Under the pieces are notes generated by a model. It was not told the DNA's origin, made no database searches, and saw only the letters and a list, made by a program, of their open reading frames with translations. The translations under genes and the position numbers were made by a program. From Pedobacter sp. PACM 27299 (GTDB lineage Bacteria; Bacteroidota; Bacteroidia; Sphingobacteriales; Sphingobacteriaceae), in contig NZ_CP012996.1 of the NCBI RefSeq assembly GCF_001412655.1, positions 4,216,001 through 4,280,000 on the forward strand: a DNA stretch of 64,000 nucleotides. The letters are read 5' to 3'. Position 1 is the stretch's first letter. Each line of letters opens with the position of its first letter. Below are positions 42,913 to 53,200 of this stretch, piece by piece.

Positions 42913-43266
42913 CTACTGCTGATTATCGTTGGATTTCTGGCTTACCGCCACAGGAGCAATATCAGCAGCTGTGCTGGAATACACCAGCTCATAATGCGCT
43001 ACCGTAGGAAAGGGATCATAATATTTATGCAGTAATGATTTCCAGTCCTGATAACCCGCTGACTGTCTAAAGCCGATGGTATGGTCTTCCAGTTCTTCCC
43101 AGTTCACCAATAAAATATAGCGGTTGGGAACCTCCAGACATCTTTGCAACTGATGGTCACGATAACCTTTGATACTGCTGATGATACTGGACGCTTTTTC
43201 AAAATCTCTCTCAAAAGAGCGCGTTTCCTGAGGAATTACGTCTAATATAGCTACTTCTAAAATCAT
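42913..43266 (-). CDS. Antibiotic biosynthesis monooxygenase (ABM) domain protein
   Basis: A 117-residue dimeric ferredoxin-like-fold protein. Characteristic is SIISSIKGYRDHQLQRCLE followed by RYILLVNWEELEDHTIGFRQ. Family members oxidise quinols or act on small reactive molecules; the substrate is unknown. It overlaps the DinB gene by four bases, so they form a transcription unit. Confidence 0.85.
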   Translation of the reverse strand: MILEVAILDVIPQETRSFERDFEKASSIISSIKGYRDHQLQRCLEVPNRYILLVNWEELEDHTIGFRQSAGYQDWKSLLHKYYDPFPTVAHYELVYSSTAADIAPVAVSQKSNDNQQ

Positions 43267-43721
43267 TTCTTTTCGCGGGTATAAGTGATGTACATCAGGT
43301 CTGGATAGGTACTGAGAAACGGTTTCATCAGGCTAACGATTTGTCCCTGGTGGTATCCTGAATGAACAATAAGGTGGGTTAAAATATCTGACACAATGGT
43401 CTCATAAGCAACTCCTTTTGTATTATAATAGCGTATTTTACGATGAAGGTCTTCTACTTGCAGCTGCTCCATAAAACCCTTCATTAATTGATAATTCTGA
43501 TCCAGTAGTTCCTGCCATTCCTGCTCATCAAATTTCTCCCAGACTTCCACATCCTGCATTTCTCCTGCCATCCTACTCCTCCATACCCTTGTGGTAGCGA
43601 GTAAATGGTTAAAAAGATCTTTCGCACGCTGTGGAATATCCGTAGCGGTTTGCATAGATTGAATCAGCCTCACATTGGTCCAATGGTCAAAAGCCAGGAG
43701 GTTAAAAAAATAGTCCTTCAT
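43263..43721 (-). CDS. DinB-family protein
   Basis: A 152-residue four-helix bundle of the DinB/YfiT type. The metal-binding histidines appear in FDHWTN near the N-terminus, the second helix region, and HLIVHSGYHQGQIV at the C-terminal end. Members bind a divalent metal and may be thiol-dependent transferases. It is co-transcribed with the ABM protein downstream. Confidence 0.88.
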   Translation of the reverse strand: MKDYFFNLLAFDHWTNVRLIQSMQTATDIPQRAKDLFNHLLATTRVWRSRMAGEMQDVEVWEKFDEQEWQELLDQNYQLMKGFMEQLQVEDLHRKIRYYNTKGVAYETIVSDILTHLIVHSGYHQGQIVSLMKPFLSTYPDLMYITYTREKK

Positions 43722-43779
43722 AAATTTGAATCTATGAAGGACAAGTTATAAAAATTCCTGAAAATAATTCTTTAAAGGA

Positions 43780-44292
43780 TTAAAGTACAGTCAGGCTATT
43801 TGCGTCATAAACTAATGCCGCTTTACCGTCTGTTTTATAGAGCTTTCCTGCCATCACCACTTTCTTAGCCACTAATCCTTTAGCCTGCTCTATTTTCATT
43901 TGATGATTCACTTTCAGTAAGCTTCCATCTTCAAGAATCATTTCTAACTGACCATTAGCCGCCACTGCAGAAACCAATCCTTTAATTTTCAATTCTGACT
44001 CTGTTCTCTTTTTCATGAAAGGTTTCACTGCCGCCAGATCGATCAGGTCTACATTTTTCAAAGGCTCACCATAAATAGATTGACCGGCCACCTGCTCCAC
44101 CGGGCGTACCTGGATCAGTTCTGAATCCGCTGAATAAAATTGCTTAACTCCAAGGAAGGCAATTAGCAAAACCGCAGCAACCTTTAGGATGCGGACTGTC
44201 TTGTCCGTATACACGAAATATGTTTTTTCGCTGTTTACCCTTTTTAGTATTTCATTAACAGCCAATGAATCTTTTCTGGTCAAATGTCCCAT
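43780..44292 (-). CDS. Membrane-anchored protein of unknown function
   Basis: A 170-residue protein with one transmembrane segment at about 36-52 (ILKVAAVLLIAFLGVKQFY). The N-terminal 35 residues are cytosolic and charged; the rest would be periplasmic with a small beta-rich domain ending NSLTVL. It faces the GIN-domain gene across a region with several dyads. The layout is reminiscent of small anti-sigma-like proteins, but there is no sigma gene next to it. Confidence 0.62.
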   Translation of the reverse strand: MGHLTRKDSLAVNEILKRVNSEKTYFVYTDKTVRILKVAAVLLIAFLGVKQFYSADSELIQVRPVEQVAGQSIYGEPLKNVDLIDLAAVKPFMKKRTESELKIKGLVSAVAANGQLEMILEDGSLLKVNHQMKIEQAKGLVAKKVVMAGKLYKTDGKAALVYDANSLTVL

Positions 44293-44384
44293 GTCATCTA
44301 TGATTTATGATGGTTCAAATTTCCTGTTTATTTCCATCTGAATTGTTGACCTATGGTAAGTAATAGTCAAACCGACAAAAAGAT

Positions 44385-44452
44385 GACGAAATCCTGAAAA
44401 ACATCGACGAAAATAATTTCGTCGATTGGTCGAGAAGTTCAGGCGATTCGTC
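44385..44452. repeat. Nested dyads with repeated TCGTCGA/TCGACGA motif
   Basis: ATCGACGAAA (44403-44412) and TTTCGTCGAT (44417-44426) form a perfect 10-bp dyad with a four-base loop. It is enclosed by imperfect arms GACGAAATCCTGAA (44385-44398) and TTCAGGCGATTCGTC (44438-44452). It lies between divergent genes, about 130 bases before the GIN-domain gene. Confidence 0.6.
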
Positions 44453-44557
44453 GAGCCATATTTTAACCTGGTCTAAAGCGCCGAAAAACGCCGTAACCTT
44501 TCCCATCTGAGGCGGTCTTAACTACAAAAAACCTTAAAAAACTTAAAACATAAAGAC

Positions 44558-45097
44558 ATGAAAACTTCCATCAAAACATTATTCGCCTCAGCTTTAACTG
44601 CTATCATTTTAACTTCTTCAGCTTTCACAACTATCGCTAAAGACAAATCCCCAGCCAGCAAAAATGCCGCCGTAAAATTCAATAAAGTAGTGGTTACAGG
44701 AAATGCAAATGTGATCCTGATCCAGGGAAATACAGAAGGTGTCAACAGTTATGATGAAGTACAGGCGAGCAGCAATAGCATTCAGCAAAAAGGATATACA
44801 TTATATATCAACTCAACCGACAAAAGCACCATCTATGTTCATGTGAAAGACCTGCAAAGAATTGATGCTGCAGAAACTGCCACCATCAAAACCCGTGGTT
44901 CCTTTGACCTGGCTGTACTTCAGATCTTCTTAAAAGACGGTGCAAAAGCAAACGTGAATGCAACTATAGGTAGTCTATATACAGAAATGAGCGGAAAATC
45001 AGACTTAAAATTAAGTGGATCATCAACTGAACACCACCTAGTAAGAAATGATGTATCTCAACTTAATCAAACAGATTTCGTGATTGCAAAATTATAA
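44558..45097 (+). CDS. GIN-domain (DUF2807-like) exported protein
   Basis: A 179-residue exported protein with a signal peptide ending near TTIAK. The mature part is a beta-helix-like domain typical of the GIN/DUF2807 family (FNKVVVTGNANVILIQGNTE, IDAAETATIKTRGSF, EMSGKSDLKLSGSS). It is shorter than usual family members (about 200-250). Members occur in Bacteroidota near regulators of the cell envelope; the function is unknown. Confidence 0.82.
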   Translation: MKTSIKTLFASALTAIILTSSAFTTIAKDKSPASKNAAVKFNKVVVTGNANVILIQGNTEGVNSYDEVQASSNSIQQKGYTLYINSTDKSTIYVHVKDLQRIDAAETATIKTRGSFDLAVLQIFLKDGAKANVNATIGSLYTEMSGKSDLKLSGSSTEHHLVRNDVSQLNQTDFVIAKL

Positions 45098-45203
45098 AAC
45101 AAGATGATTGGGTACAATAATTCATGACCCCTCAGTAAGAAAGATCCTCAGACCCGTAGAAAGCGATAGGATACAGGAGCCAGCGTTAAGCTAGTTAACA
45201 ACG

Positions 45204-45234
45204 AAAAACCGTTCAGATGCTGAGCGGTTTTTTT
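45204..45234 (+). terminator. Rho-independent terminator
   Basis: A 10-bp stem AACCGTTCAG / CTGAGCGGTT with one wobble, a three-base loop and a run of seven Ts after it, and a run of As before it. It can serve the GIN gene on the plus strand and is close enough to the minus-strand PhoH gene to act both ways. Short direct repeats of CATCCTGAA (three at 45245-45290) follow. Confidence 0.8.
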
Positions 45235-45307
45235 GTTAAGAAAGCATCCTGAAATAAGAAAACATCCTGAACAGGCAGCCATCCTGAAAGAAAGAATGCT
45301 GAAAAAC

Positions 45308-46660
45308 CTAGAGTAAATCATTGGCCAAATTGGCGAGCTCACTGCGCTCCCCTTTATCCAGCGTAATGTGTGCATAGAGCGGATGGTTTTTCGCACTTTC
45401 AATCAAGTAAGACAAACCATTACTTTCTGCATCCAGATAAGGGGTATCAATCTGATAAATATCCCCTGTAAAAACAATCTTTGTTTCTTCCCCTGCACGT
45501 GAAATGATGGTTTTTATTTCATGAGGAGTCAGGTTCTGTGCTTCATCTACAATGAAAAAGATCTTCGTCAGTGTTCTGCCCCTGATATAAGCGAGCGGAG
45601 CGATCAGGATCTTTTCTGTCTGTACAAATTCTTCAATCCTGGCCTGAGTTTTCGGATCATGCTGATACTGCTCTTTAATAAACCGGAGGTTATCCCAAAT
45701 GGGTGCCATATAAGGATCAATCTTTGATTTCGCATCCCCAGGTAAAAACCCAATATCCTTATTACTTAAGGCCACAATTGGCCGGGTCACATAAATCTGA
45801 CGGTACTCTTTGCGCATTTCTAAAGCACTGGCAATCGCGAGTAAGGTTTTTCCTGTCCCTGCTTTCCCCTGAATAGTGACCAATTTTACTGCCGGATTAA
45901 GTAAGGCATTGATGGCCATGCTCTGCTCCTCATTTCTAGGAGAAATATTGAAAACCTTTTGTGGCTTCACACGGAGCAACTGATCACTGCGCACATCATG
46001 ATAAGCAGTTTGAGTTTTTCTTTTACTTTTCAGGATATAAAAATGATTCCCTGGGCTGGCATCCAGCAGCAGGGCTGAGGCAGCAATATGACCTTCATTT
46101 TTCAAGGTTTCAAAAAGCTGCGCATCTACATTGGAAAGAATTGTTTTCCCTGTGTACAGTGCATCCACATTTTTTACTTTCCCAGTTTCATAATCTTCCG
46201 CATGAAGATCCAGCGATTTAGCCTTTAACCTTAAACAGATGTCTTTGGAGACCAGTACCACCTTCTTTTCCGGAAACTCTTCCTGTAAACTCAGTGCTGC
46301 ATTTAGAATGCGATGGTCGAATTTACCTGGTCCAAAAACCAGTTCCGCATCAAAAATCGTCGGCTTGTGATCCATTACCACCTTAAAATGCCCCTGTTTA
46401 ATCCCTTTCAGTGGAATCCATTGATTCATAATTTTCTCTCCCGAAGCCTGGTCTATTAAACGGATAAAACTTCTGGCCTCTGCATTTCGGGTTTCATTCC
46501 CATTTTTCATGTTGTCTAGCTCCTCCAATACCTGGATGGGGATAGCCACATCATGTTCCTGAAAATTATTAAAGGCATTATGATCATATAGAATAACTGA
46601 AGTATCCAGCACAAAGATCTTTTTTTTCGCAGAATTACGCTTTTGGGAAGGTTGACTCAT
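45308..46660 (-). CDS. PIN-PhoH fusion protein
   Basis: A 450-residue cytosolic protein. The PIN nuclease domain (about 10-150) has acidic residues in FVLDTSVILYD, LEELDNMK and FDAELVFG. The PhoH ATPase follows, with Walker A GKAGTGKT and Walker B FFIVDEAQN. PIN-PhoH proteins unwind and cleave RNA. The name should not be read as a link to phosphate control, despite the neighbouring phosphatase. Confidence 0.93.
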   Translation of the reverse strand: MSQPSQKRNSAKKKIFVLDTSVILYDHNAFNNFQEHDVAIPIQVLEELDNMKNGNETRNAEARSFIRLIDQASGEKIMNQWIPLKGIKQGHFKVVMDHKPTIFDAELVFGPGKFDHRILNAALSLQEEFPEKKVVLVSKDICLRLKAKSLDLHAEDYETGKVKNVDALYTGKTILSNVDAQLFETLKNEGHIAASALLLDASPGNHFYILKSKRKTQTAYHDVRSDQLLRVKPQKVFNISPRNEEQSMAINALLNPAVKLVTIQGKAGTGKTLLAIASALEMRKEYRQIYVTRPIVALSNKDIGFLPGDAKSKIDPYMAPIWDNLRFIKEQYQHDPKTQARIEEFVQTEKILIAPLAYIRGRTLTKIFFIVDEAQNLTPHEIKTIISRAGEETKIVFTGDIYQIDTPYLDAESNGLSYLIESAKNHPLYAHITLDKGERSELANLANDLL

Positions 46661-46723
46661 CCTTATAAAATTAATGAATTTTAAGAGATCTTCCAGCTAT
46701 TCCTGCTCAAAAAATGGATCCGA

Positions 46724-48598
46724 TTATTTGAGTTTCTTTTTATTCTTCAACTCCATTACTTTAAGTATTTTATGAAACAGTTCATGATTTGGATAAGTTC
46801 CTTTAAAATCTGCGGATCCTGGGCCATAAGCAAATACCGGCACCATAATATTGGTATGGTCATTTGTGCTAAATGAGCCTGTGATCATTCCTTTTTCCGC
46901 GGAAGCGTCTAATAAAGTTAAGCCACCTGTCTCATGATCGGCAGTGATCAACACCAAGGTTTCTTTATTCTGATCTGCAAATTGTAACGCAGCGGCAACC
47001 GCTTTATCGAAATCATGCAGTTCTGTCACCACATAAGGTAAATCATTCACATGACCTCCATAATCAATCTGTGCACCTTCAGCCATGATGAAAAATCCAG
47101 GTTTATTTGCCGATAATAGCTTCAAAGTATGCTGCAAACTTGCTTTCAGTAAATCTCCACGTCCATCTTTTACCGGTCTGGTGGCACTATCTGATAATAC
47201 AACCAATTGTTTTCCCTGTGTCTGCTGGAAGAAATCTCCGGCACTGGTACTCAATTGAAACCCTTGACTTTTCAGTTTGCTGATCAATGCTGTATCCTTA
47301 TTTTTCAAAAAGCTCTTTTGATTGGAACCCAGTAAGATCTCTGCTTTGCTCTGCAGCAAATCTGCGGCAATCTCTTCCGACATTGCCCTATCCAGTTGAT
47401 GTGCATAAAAAGCCGCAGGAGTTGCATCAGTCAGGTCTCCGACACTGATGACCCCACTTTTAATGCCATAACCCGCCAATGTATCTACCAAATTAGTGAC
47501 TTTCCGTCCATCTGGACCAACACCAATATAACGGTTGTTGGTTTTCTCGCCAATGGCCATTGCAGAAGCACCGGCAGCAGAATCTGTATTCCCAGCATCA
47601 GCAGCAGCGGTTTGAGAAAAACCAACATTGGCAACATTGCTCATATTTAGCTTTCCATGATTGGCAATGGAACCCGCGTGAATCTGTGCCAGCCCCATCC
47701 CATCACCGATCAGCAGGATTACGTTTTTAACCGGTTTATTCAGTCCATCAACTTTGTATTCCGGTGTATATACCGGATAAGCCACTGGATTGGTATAGGT
47801 CAATTTATCCTTATGGATATAAAAATCTTTTAGTTTTCCTGGCTGATCGGTATTGATCCAATCTACACCTAATCTTTCTAAAACGATCCAGGTATTAGGA
47901 CTGTCTTGTGTGGCCCAAAATCTGAAAGGCTTATTTTGTGCATGTGCGGCATCGATCAACGTTTTCATTTTCAGCAGATCGCCAGGCGTTGGATTTCCCT
48001 TTCCATTCCAGGAAGTATAATTTTTCAGGTCATCACTGATCATTGCTACTCTTTTCAATTGATCAGCAGCATAATTGACATAAGGTCGGCCATCAAAAGA
48101 TAAGTAAACTGGATAATTCTGAAAATCAGCCGGTTTAGGAACATCTCCGCTAATCACAATTCGAATGGCATTTGAGTTGAGCTGATCGTTGAAAACTCCC
48201 GGATAAGCAGCCAGATCTTTAATCAGCTGTGCCAATACTGATGGGTAATCCTCTTTAATATCCACTACCAATTGCAGTTTCATCTTTGCATCCGCATAAG
48301 GCTGATTTCCGTTCTTGCGGTAAAATCTTGCTAAAGGCTCCAGATAAAGTGCCTTTAATGTCGCTTCTGGTGTAATTTCTGAGGCATCATGTGCCACATA
48401 CAAAACTCCATTTTTCAGAAACACATCTGCTTCAATAGCACCCATCCCTGCATAATAAGCGGTTAACAGGGGTATATTTTGATGATAATCGTTGTGGCTA
48501 TGGCCAGAATTAAAGCCTAAACCATGCTGGGCCTTTGCTTCCATCGCAAATAAAGCAGTTGCAAAAACTGCCGAGCGAATGATATTTTTTATATCCAT
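46724..48598 (-). CDS. GDPD-alkaline phosphatase fusion, secreted
   Basis: A 624-residue exported enzyme with a signal peptide (1-23). Residues about 30-265 form a glycerophosphodiester-phosphodiesterase-like domain (GHSHNDYHQNIPLLTAY, ADVFLKNGVLYVAHD). Residues about 288-610 are an alkaline phosphatase: metal-binding Asp298 in LLIGDGMG, nucleophile Ser340 in NTDSAAGASAMA and TADHETGGLTL. Together they would open phosphodiesters and release phosphate in the periplasm. It lies downstream of susC/susD in the same direction, separated by a possible attenuator. Confidence 0.92.
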   Translation of the reverse strand: MDIKNIIRSAVFATALFAMEAKAQHGLGFNSGHSHNDYHQNIPLLTAYYAGMGAIEADVFLKNGVLYVAHDASEITPEATLKALYLEPLARFYRKNGNQPYADAKMKLQLVVDIKEDYPSVLAQLIKDLAAYPGVFNDQLNSNAIRIVISGDVPKPADFQNYPVYLSFDGRPYVNYAADQLKRVAMISDDLKNYTSWNGKGNPTPGDLLKMKTLIDAAHAQNKPFRFWATQDSPNTWIVLERLGVDWINTDQPGKLKDFYIHKDKLTYTNPVAYPVYTPEYKVDGLNKPVKNVILLIGDGMGLAQIHAGSIANHGKLNMSNVANVGFSQTAAADAGNTDSAAGASAMAIGEKTNNRYIGVGPDGRKVTNLVDTLAGYGIKSGVISVGDLTDATPAAFYAHQLDRAMSEEIAADLLQSKAEILLGSNQKSFLKNKDTALISKLKSQGFQLSTSAGDFFQQTQGKQLVVLSDSATRPVKDGRGDLLKASLQHTLKLLSANKPGFFIMAEGAQIDYGGHVNDLPYVVTELHDFDKAVAAALQFADQNKETLVLITADHETGGLTLLDASAEKGMITGSFSTNDHTNIMVPVFAYGPGSADFKGTYPNHELFHKILKVMELKNKKKLK

Positions 48599-48628
48599 AT
48601 TGTATTTTGAAAGAAATCTGAGTTAAAA

Positions 48629-48682
48629 AAAGAACCTGTAAAAGTACCATCAGCAGGTTTTTTCACCTAACCAATGGTACTT
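48629..48682 (-). promoter_or_regulatory. Interlocking hairpins between susD and the phosphatase gene
   Basis: AAGTACCAT (48642-48650) pairs with ATGGTACTT (48674-48682). AACCTG (48633-48638) pairs with CAGGTT (48654-48659), and its stem is extended by A/T pairs and followed on the minus strand by a T-run. The two pairings interleave, so they form a pseudoknot or alternatives, as in an attenuator. Confidence 0.5.
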
Positions 48683-48701
48683 GAAGTTTTATAAAAATGA
48701 A

Positions 48702-50225
48702 CTACCAGCCTGGATTCTGAGTAATTACTCCAGCACTATTGTCGATTTCTCTTTGTGGTACTGCCCAGACATCATGAACCTGAGGATTAAATGCTCTGGA
48801 TGGCCAAATCACATTTCCTTCTGAATCGTGCAGAGGCAGTGCATAGGTGGCCTGTGCATCTCCCCACCTCACTAAATCTCTGTGACGATCTGCCCATTCT
48901 CCAGCAAGCTCACTCCGGCGTTCTCTTTTCAAATCGGTCATATTCATACCTGATTTTGCAGTTAAACCGGCACGAAGCCTGATTTTATTTAGTTCCGTAT
49001 CACCAGCTCCGGCTCCGCTTACCATAATGGCCGCTTCCGCTTTGATCAGCAATACTTCTGCATAACGCATCAAAGGAACATTCAGATCTGTGGTTCCATT
49101 GTCTCCATTAGGATTAACATGTGTTGGGATTGGGTTTTCATAAGAGAAAGGTTCCATGTATTTTTTAAACTGATAATCAGAGGTTGCCCCGCCATCTTTC
49201 GTAAAACTGCGTTCCTTACCGAAGTATAAAAACTTATCATCGGTTTTCAAAATAGTAGCTTCTCTGCGCTGGTCATTAGCCTCATAAGCATCATACAATT
49301 CTTTAGTAGGCAGAAAATAACCCCAGCCATTGTAAATGCCCCATCCTTTATTGGTCAGCATTACTCCAGGAAGCTTACTTCCCCAACCCGTACCACCTCC
49401 ATTAGGGGTACACACTACCGACCAGATGTATTCTTTAGACCAGTTATTTACCGCTTTGAAAACATCCGAAAACTTAGTCATGATCAGTTCATGCTGACCA
49501 GAATTGATCACCATATCTGCGTATTTTACGGCATTAGGATAGTCCTTTTTATACAGGTAAACCTTTGACAAATATGCCCAGGCGGCTGTTTTATGGGCTT
49601 TTCCATAATCTGTAGCTTTCATATCCTTGAAGTAAGGCAATTGATCTGCTGCTTTCAAAAACAGCTGAATGATATAGTCATAGTTTTCATTCACGTTTTT
49701 TGCTCTCGGAATCGCTTGTGAAGGATCACTATCCAGACCTACAATTGGCACTCCTGCTTTCTCATTTCCATAATTAGCCGCCAATTGAAAATATACCAAT
49801 GCCGAATTAAAATAAGCATCACCAATCACCTGTTTCTTCAGGTTTTCATCCATTGGAATAGCTGGTACTTTGTTAATGATATCGTTGGCACGTTTAATCA
49901 CTGCATAACGCATTGACCATTGCGTTTCTGTATATCCACCACCAACATAAGTTTTATTGAAGTTTTTAATGTTATCACCTTCCGGCTTATTCCTGCCAGT
50001 CACCATATCATCACTGGCATTGATAAACCAGAACATCCCTCTTCCATAAAAATTCTCATCATTGTATTTTTCATACAAGCCACTTTCTGCTTTTAAGGCA
50101 TCTTCAGGTGTTTTCCAGAAATTCTGGGCAGAGGGTGCACCTTCTGGACTAAGGTTCAGTTGTTGTTTACAGGAACTTAAAATTGCCAGTGCTGCAATGG
50201 CTACATACGTTATATTTCGTTTCAT
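48702..50225 (-). CDS. SusD/RagB-family nutrient-binding lipoprotein
   Basis: A 507-residue surface lipoprotein with lipobox LSSC near residue 19. It has a SusD N-terminal motif (SPEGAPSAQNFWKTPEDALKA) and TPR-like helices, including AWAYLSKVYLYKKDYPNAVK, and the C-terminal RAGL and RRSELAGEWADRHRDLVRWG segments. It caps the SusC channel and binds the substrate. It begins 18 bases after the susC-type gene. Confidence 0.95.
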   Translation of the reverse strand: MKRNITYVAIAALAILSSCKQQLNLSPEGAPSAQNFWKTPEDALKAESGLYEKYNDENFYGRGMFWFINASDDMVTGRNKPEGDNIKNFNKTYVGGGYTETQWSMRYAVIKRANDIINKVPAIPMDENLKKQVIGDAYFNSALVYFQLAANYGNEKAGVPIVGLDSDPSQAIPRAKNVNENYDYIIQLFLKAADQLPYFKDMKATDYGKAHKTAAWAYLSKVYLYKKDYPNAVKYADMVINSGQHELIMTKFSDVFKAVNNWSKEYIWSVVCTPNGGGTGWGSKLPGVMLTNKGWGIYNGWGYFLPTKELYDAYEANDQRREATILKTDDKFLYFGKERSFTKDGGATSDYQFKKYMEPFSYENPIPTHVNPNGDNGTTDLNVPLMRYAEVLLIKAEAAIMVSGAGAGDTELNKIRLRAGLTAKSGMNMTDLKRERRSELAGEWADRHRDLVRWGDAQATYALPLHDSEGNVIWPSRAFNPQVHDVWAVPQREIDNSAGVITQNPGW

Positions 50226-50243
50226 CTTTCTTTCTTTTAAAAA

Positions 50244-53200
50244 TTACAAATTCACACTTAGACCCAATAGGAAACTTCTCGCCTGAGGATATCTACCTAC
50301 ATCCAGACCATAGTTGTCCATACCGATTTCCGGATCAAAACCTGAATACTTAGTGATGGTAAATAAGTTATTTGCGGTGCCATAAACACGGATTGCACCT
50401 GTTTTTAGCTTATTGGTCAGGAATTTAGGAAGGGTATAACCCAGCGTCACATTGCGAATACGCAGGTAAGAACCGTCTTCAATATAGAAGTCGGAAGCAT
50501 TGAAGTTTCCATTGTCATCTGAAGTAGAAATGATTGGAACTTTTCCACCTGGATTTTCCGGCGACCAGGCATCCAGAATACCTGTCAACTTATTATAGGA
50601 AGGTCCGCTGGCACTGTAAGTAGTCCTTTTCACCGCATTAAACAACTTATTACCATACACCCCTTGTGCAAAGATATTCAGGTCAAAATTCTTGTAAGCT
50701 GCATTAAAACTAAAGCCATAAGAAAAATCAGGATAAGCGCTGCCTGCAAAATAACGGTCGCCACCATCAATAGAGCCACTATTGTCTAGGTCTGCAAACT
50801 TAAAATCTCCAGGTTTTGCTTTTGGCTGGATCTTTTCCCCTTTTGCATTGGTATAGCTATCTACTTCTGCCTGAGTCTGGAAAATCCCTTGTGTTTTCAA
50901 AACATAATAACTGTATAATGGCTGTCCTACCTTTATGAACAAAGGAGCCAACTCATTTCTAAAGTTCTTATCCACTGGAAAACTTTCTGAACCCGGAGCC
51001 AGTTTGATCACTTTATTGTTCACTTTTGTCAGTGTTGCACCGATAGAATAGCTGAAATCTTTGTTTTTATCACTGTTGTAATTGATGCCCAGTTCTATCC
51101 CGTTATCCCTGATCAATCCAGCATTGATGGTTTGCTTTTCTAATCCAGCAGTTCCAGGAAGCTGTTTTGTAAAGATCATTTTATCGGTATTTTTGATAAA
51201 ATAATCAGCAGTTAAAGTGAAGGTATTGAGTAGAATACCCAGATCTAAACCAAAGTTGGTCTGTTTAGATTCCGCCCATGTCAGATTTGGATTTTCCAGT
51301 ACGGTAGATACATAACCATTACTGCTTGCCGGCGTCTGCCCAAAATACGACAAAACACTGGTCAGCAGTGGGTTCACATCCTGAGTCTGTAAACTCCCCA
51401 GGTTACCTAATACCCCATAACTACCACGAAGTTTCAATTCATTTAACCAGGTACTTTCTACAAGGAAATTCTCTTTTGATAATACCCATCCTGCTGAAGC
51501 AGAATAATAGTCGCCATATTTATTTTCAACTTTTGGAACCATAGAAGTTCCATCACGACGTCCAATTAAAGACAACAGGTACTTTTCCTGATAATTGTAA
51601 TTCGCTCTCAGGAACAAGGACGATAGTGCTGTTCTATCCATTTTACTGACAGCCGGCTCGAACACCGAAGCATTCACCAGGTATCTTTTTGATGGTGCTT
51701 CATCGTCAAAACCTTTACCAACTACATAAAACTCATCAAATCTTGTTTTCTGGAAAGAAAATCCTCCTGTAAAATCTAACTGATGGCTTCCAAAGGCTGT
51801 TTTATAATTAAGAACCTGTTCTGCAAGAAAGTCGTTTTTCCTGGAATTACCTTCTTCCAATGAATTGATCAGCACAGGCTTTCCAACTTCAGGGCGCTTT
51901 GGTGTAAATATTTTTCTATTGTTAAATTCTTTAGTTAAGCTAAAATTAGATTTAAAAGTCAGGCCTTTAGCAAGGTCTAAGATGATATAAGGATTGATCA
52001 AGAGCACATTTTTTGGCTTTTTAATGTCTATCCTTTTCAATTCTGCTACCGGATTCACGATATCACCATAATCGCCCGCATAAGCACCACCTGGTAAACC
52101 TGCGAAACTGCCATCTGGATTGTATGGCGTACCATTAGCAGGATAATAAATCGCCGACAATAAAGCACCAGTGTAATCACTGCTGGTATTTGCGCCCCGA
52201 CCATTCGTGCTGCTAAAAGAAAGGTTTTCACCGATTTTCAACCAGGAATTCAATTTATGTTCAGAATTGATCCTGAAGTTATAGCGTTCCACCTCGGTAT
52301 TCAAGACAATACCTTCCGCTTTACGGTAATTAAAACTCAAATACATAGCAGATTTTTCAGAACCACCGGAAGCAGCCAGGTTATAATCCTGAGTCTTTCC
52401 AGTTCTGAACACCTCATCCATCCAGTTGCTGCGGGTAATTCTGCCCTCCGGATATTTTGTAACATCAAAAGCAGGGAGCAAGTTCGTTTTACCATTCTTC
52501 GCAGCAGTTTCTGCTACTGTCGCCCTTTGTTCTGCATTTAGCGGCGTTAGCTTTTTCCAGGCACTCTGCGCACCGGCTTTTGCATCAAAGCTGATTTCCA
52601 TCTTACCTGTCTTTCCTTTTTTCGTAGTGATCAATACCACCCCTCCGGATGCCCTTGCTCCATAAATAGCGGCAGCACCATCTTTCAGCACAGAAATTGA
52701 TTCAATATCATTTGGATTGAGTACCGGTGTTCCAGGAAAAATTGAACCGTCCACTACATAAAGTACATTTTCTCCATTGATTCCACCAGAACCGCGAATG
52801 TTGACGCGCGGAGCAGAAGTAGGGTCACCACCTTCATTAGTGACCATTACACCGGGTGCTTTTCCTGCCAGTACTTCGCCAATACTATTGACTGATCTGG
52901 AAGATACTTTGTCTAAAGCAACTACACTTACTGCACCAGAAAGTGTGGCTTTTTTCTGTGTACCATAACCCACTACCACCACTTCCGACAATAACGAGCG
53001 ATCTTCCATCAACACCACATTCAATTCCTCCTGCTCGGCTGCTTTCAGTGTCTTAGTTTTATAACCCACCATGGAAAAAGATAAGGATGCATTTTCTCCA
53101 ACTGCGATCGTAAACTTTCCGTTTACATCAGTAGTAGTGGTCCTTGGTAATCCAACCACCTTTACTGATACTCCCGGCATGGCCATTCCTAAAGAATCCG

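Noticed and set aside
44385..44452. CRISPR-like repeat cluster
   Set aside because: The repeats are short, inverted and overlapping with no spacer structure or cas genes.
45243..45300. CATCCTGAA direct repeats as a functional element
   Set aside because: Three short copies in AT-rich non-coding DNA; too short and irregular to support a claim.
45308..46660. PhoH as evidence for a phosphate regulon next to the phosphatase
   Set aside because: The PIN-PhoH family is an RNA helicase/nuclease in most bacteria; the name alone is not evidence for phosphate control.
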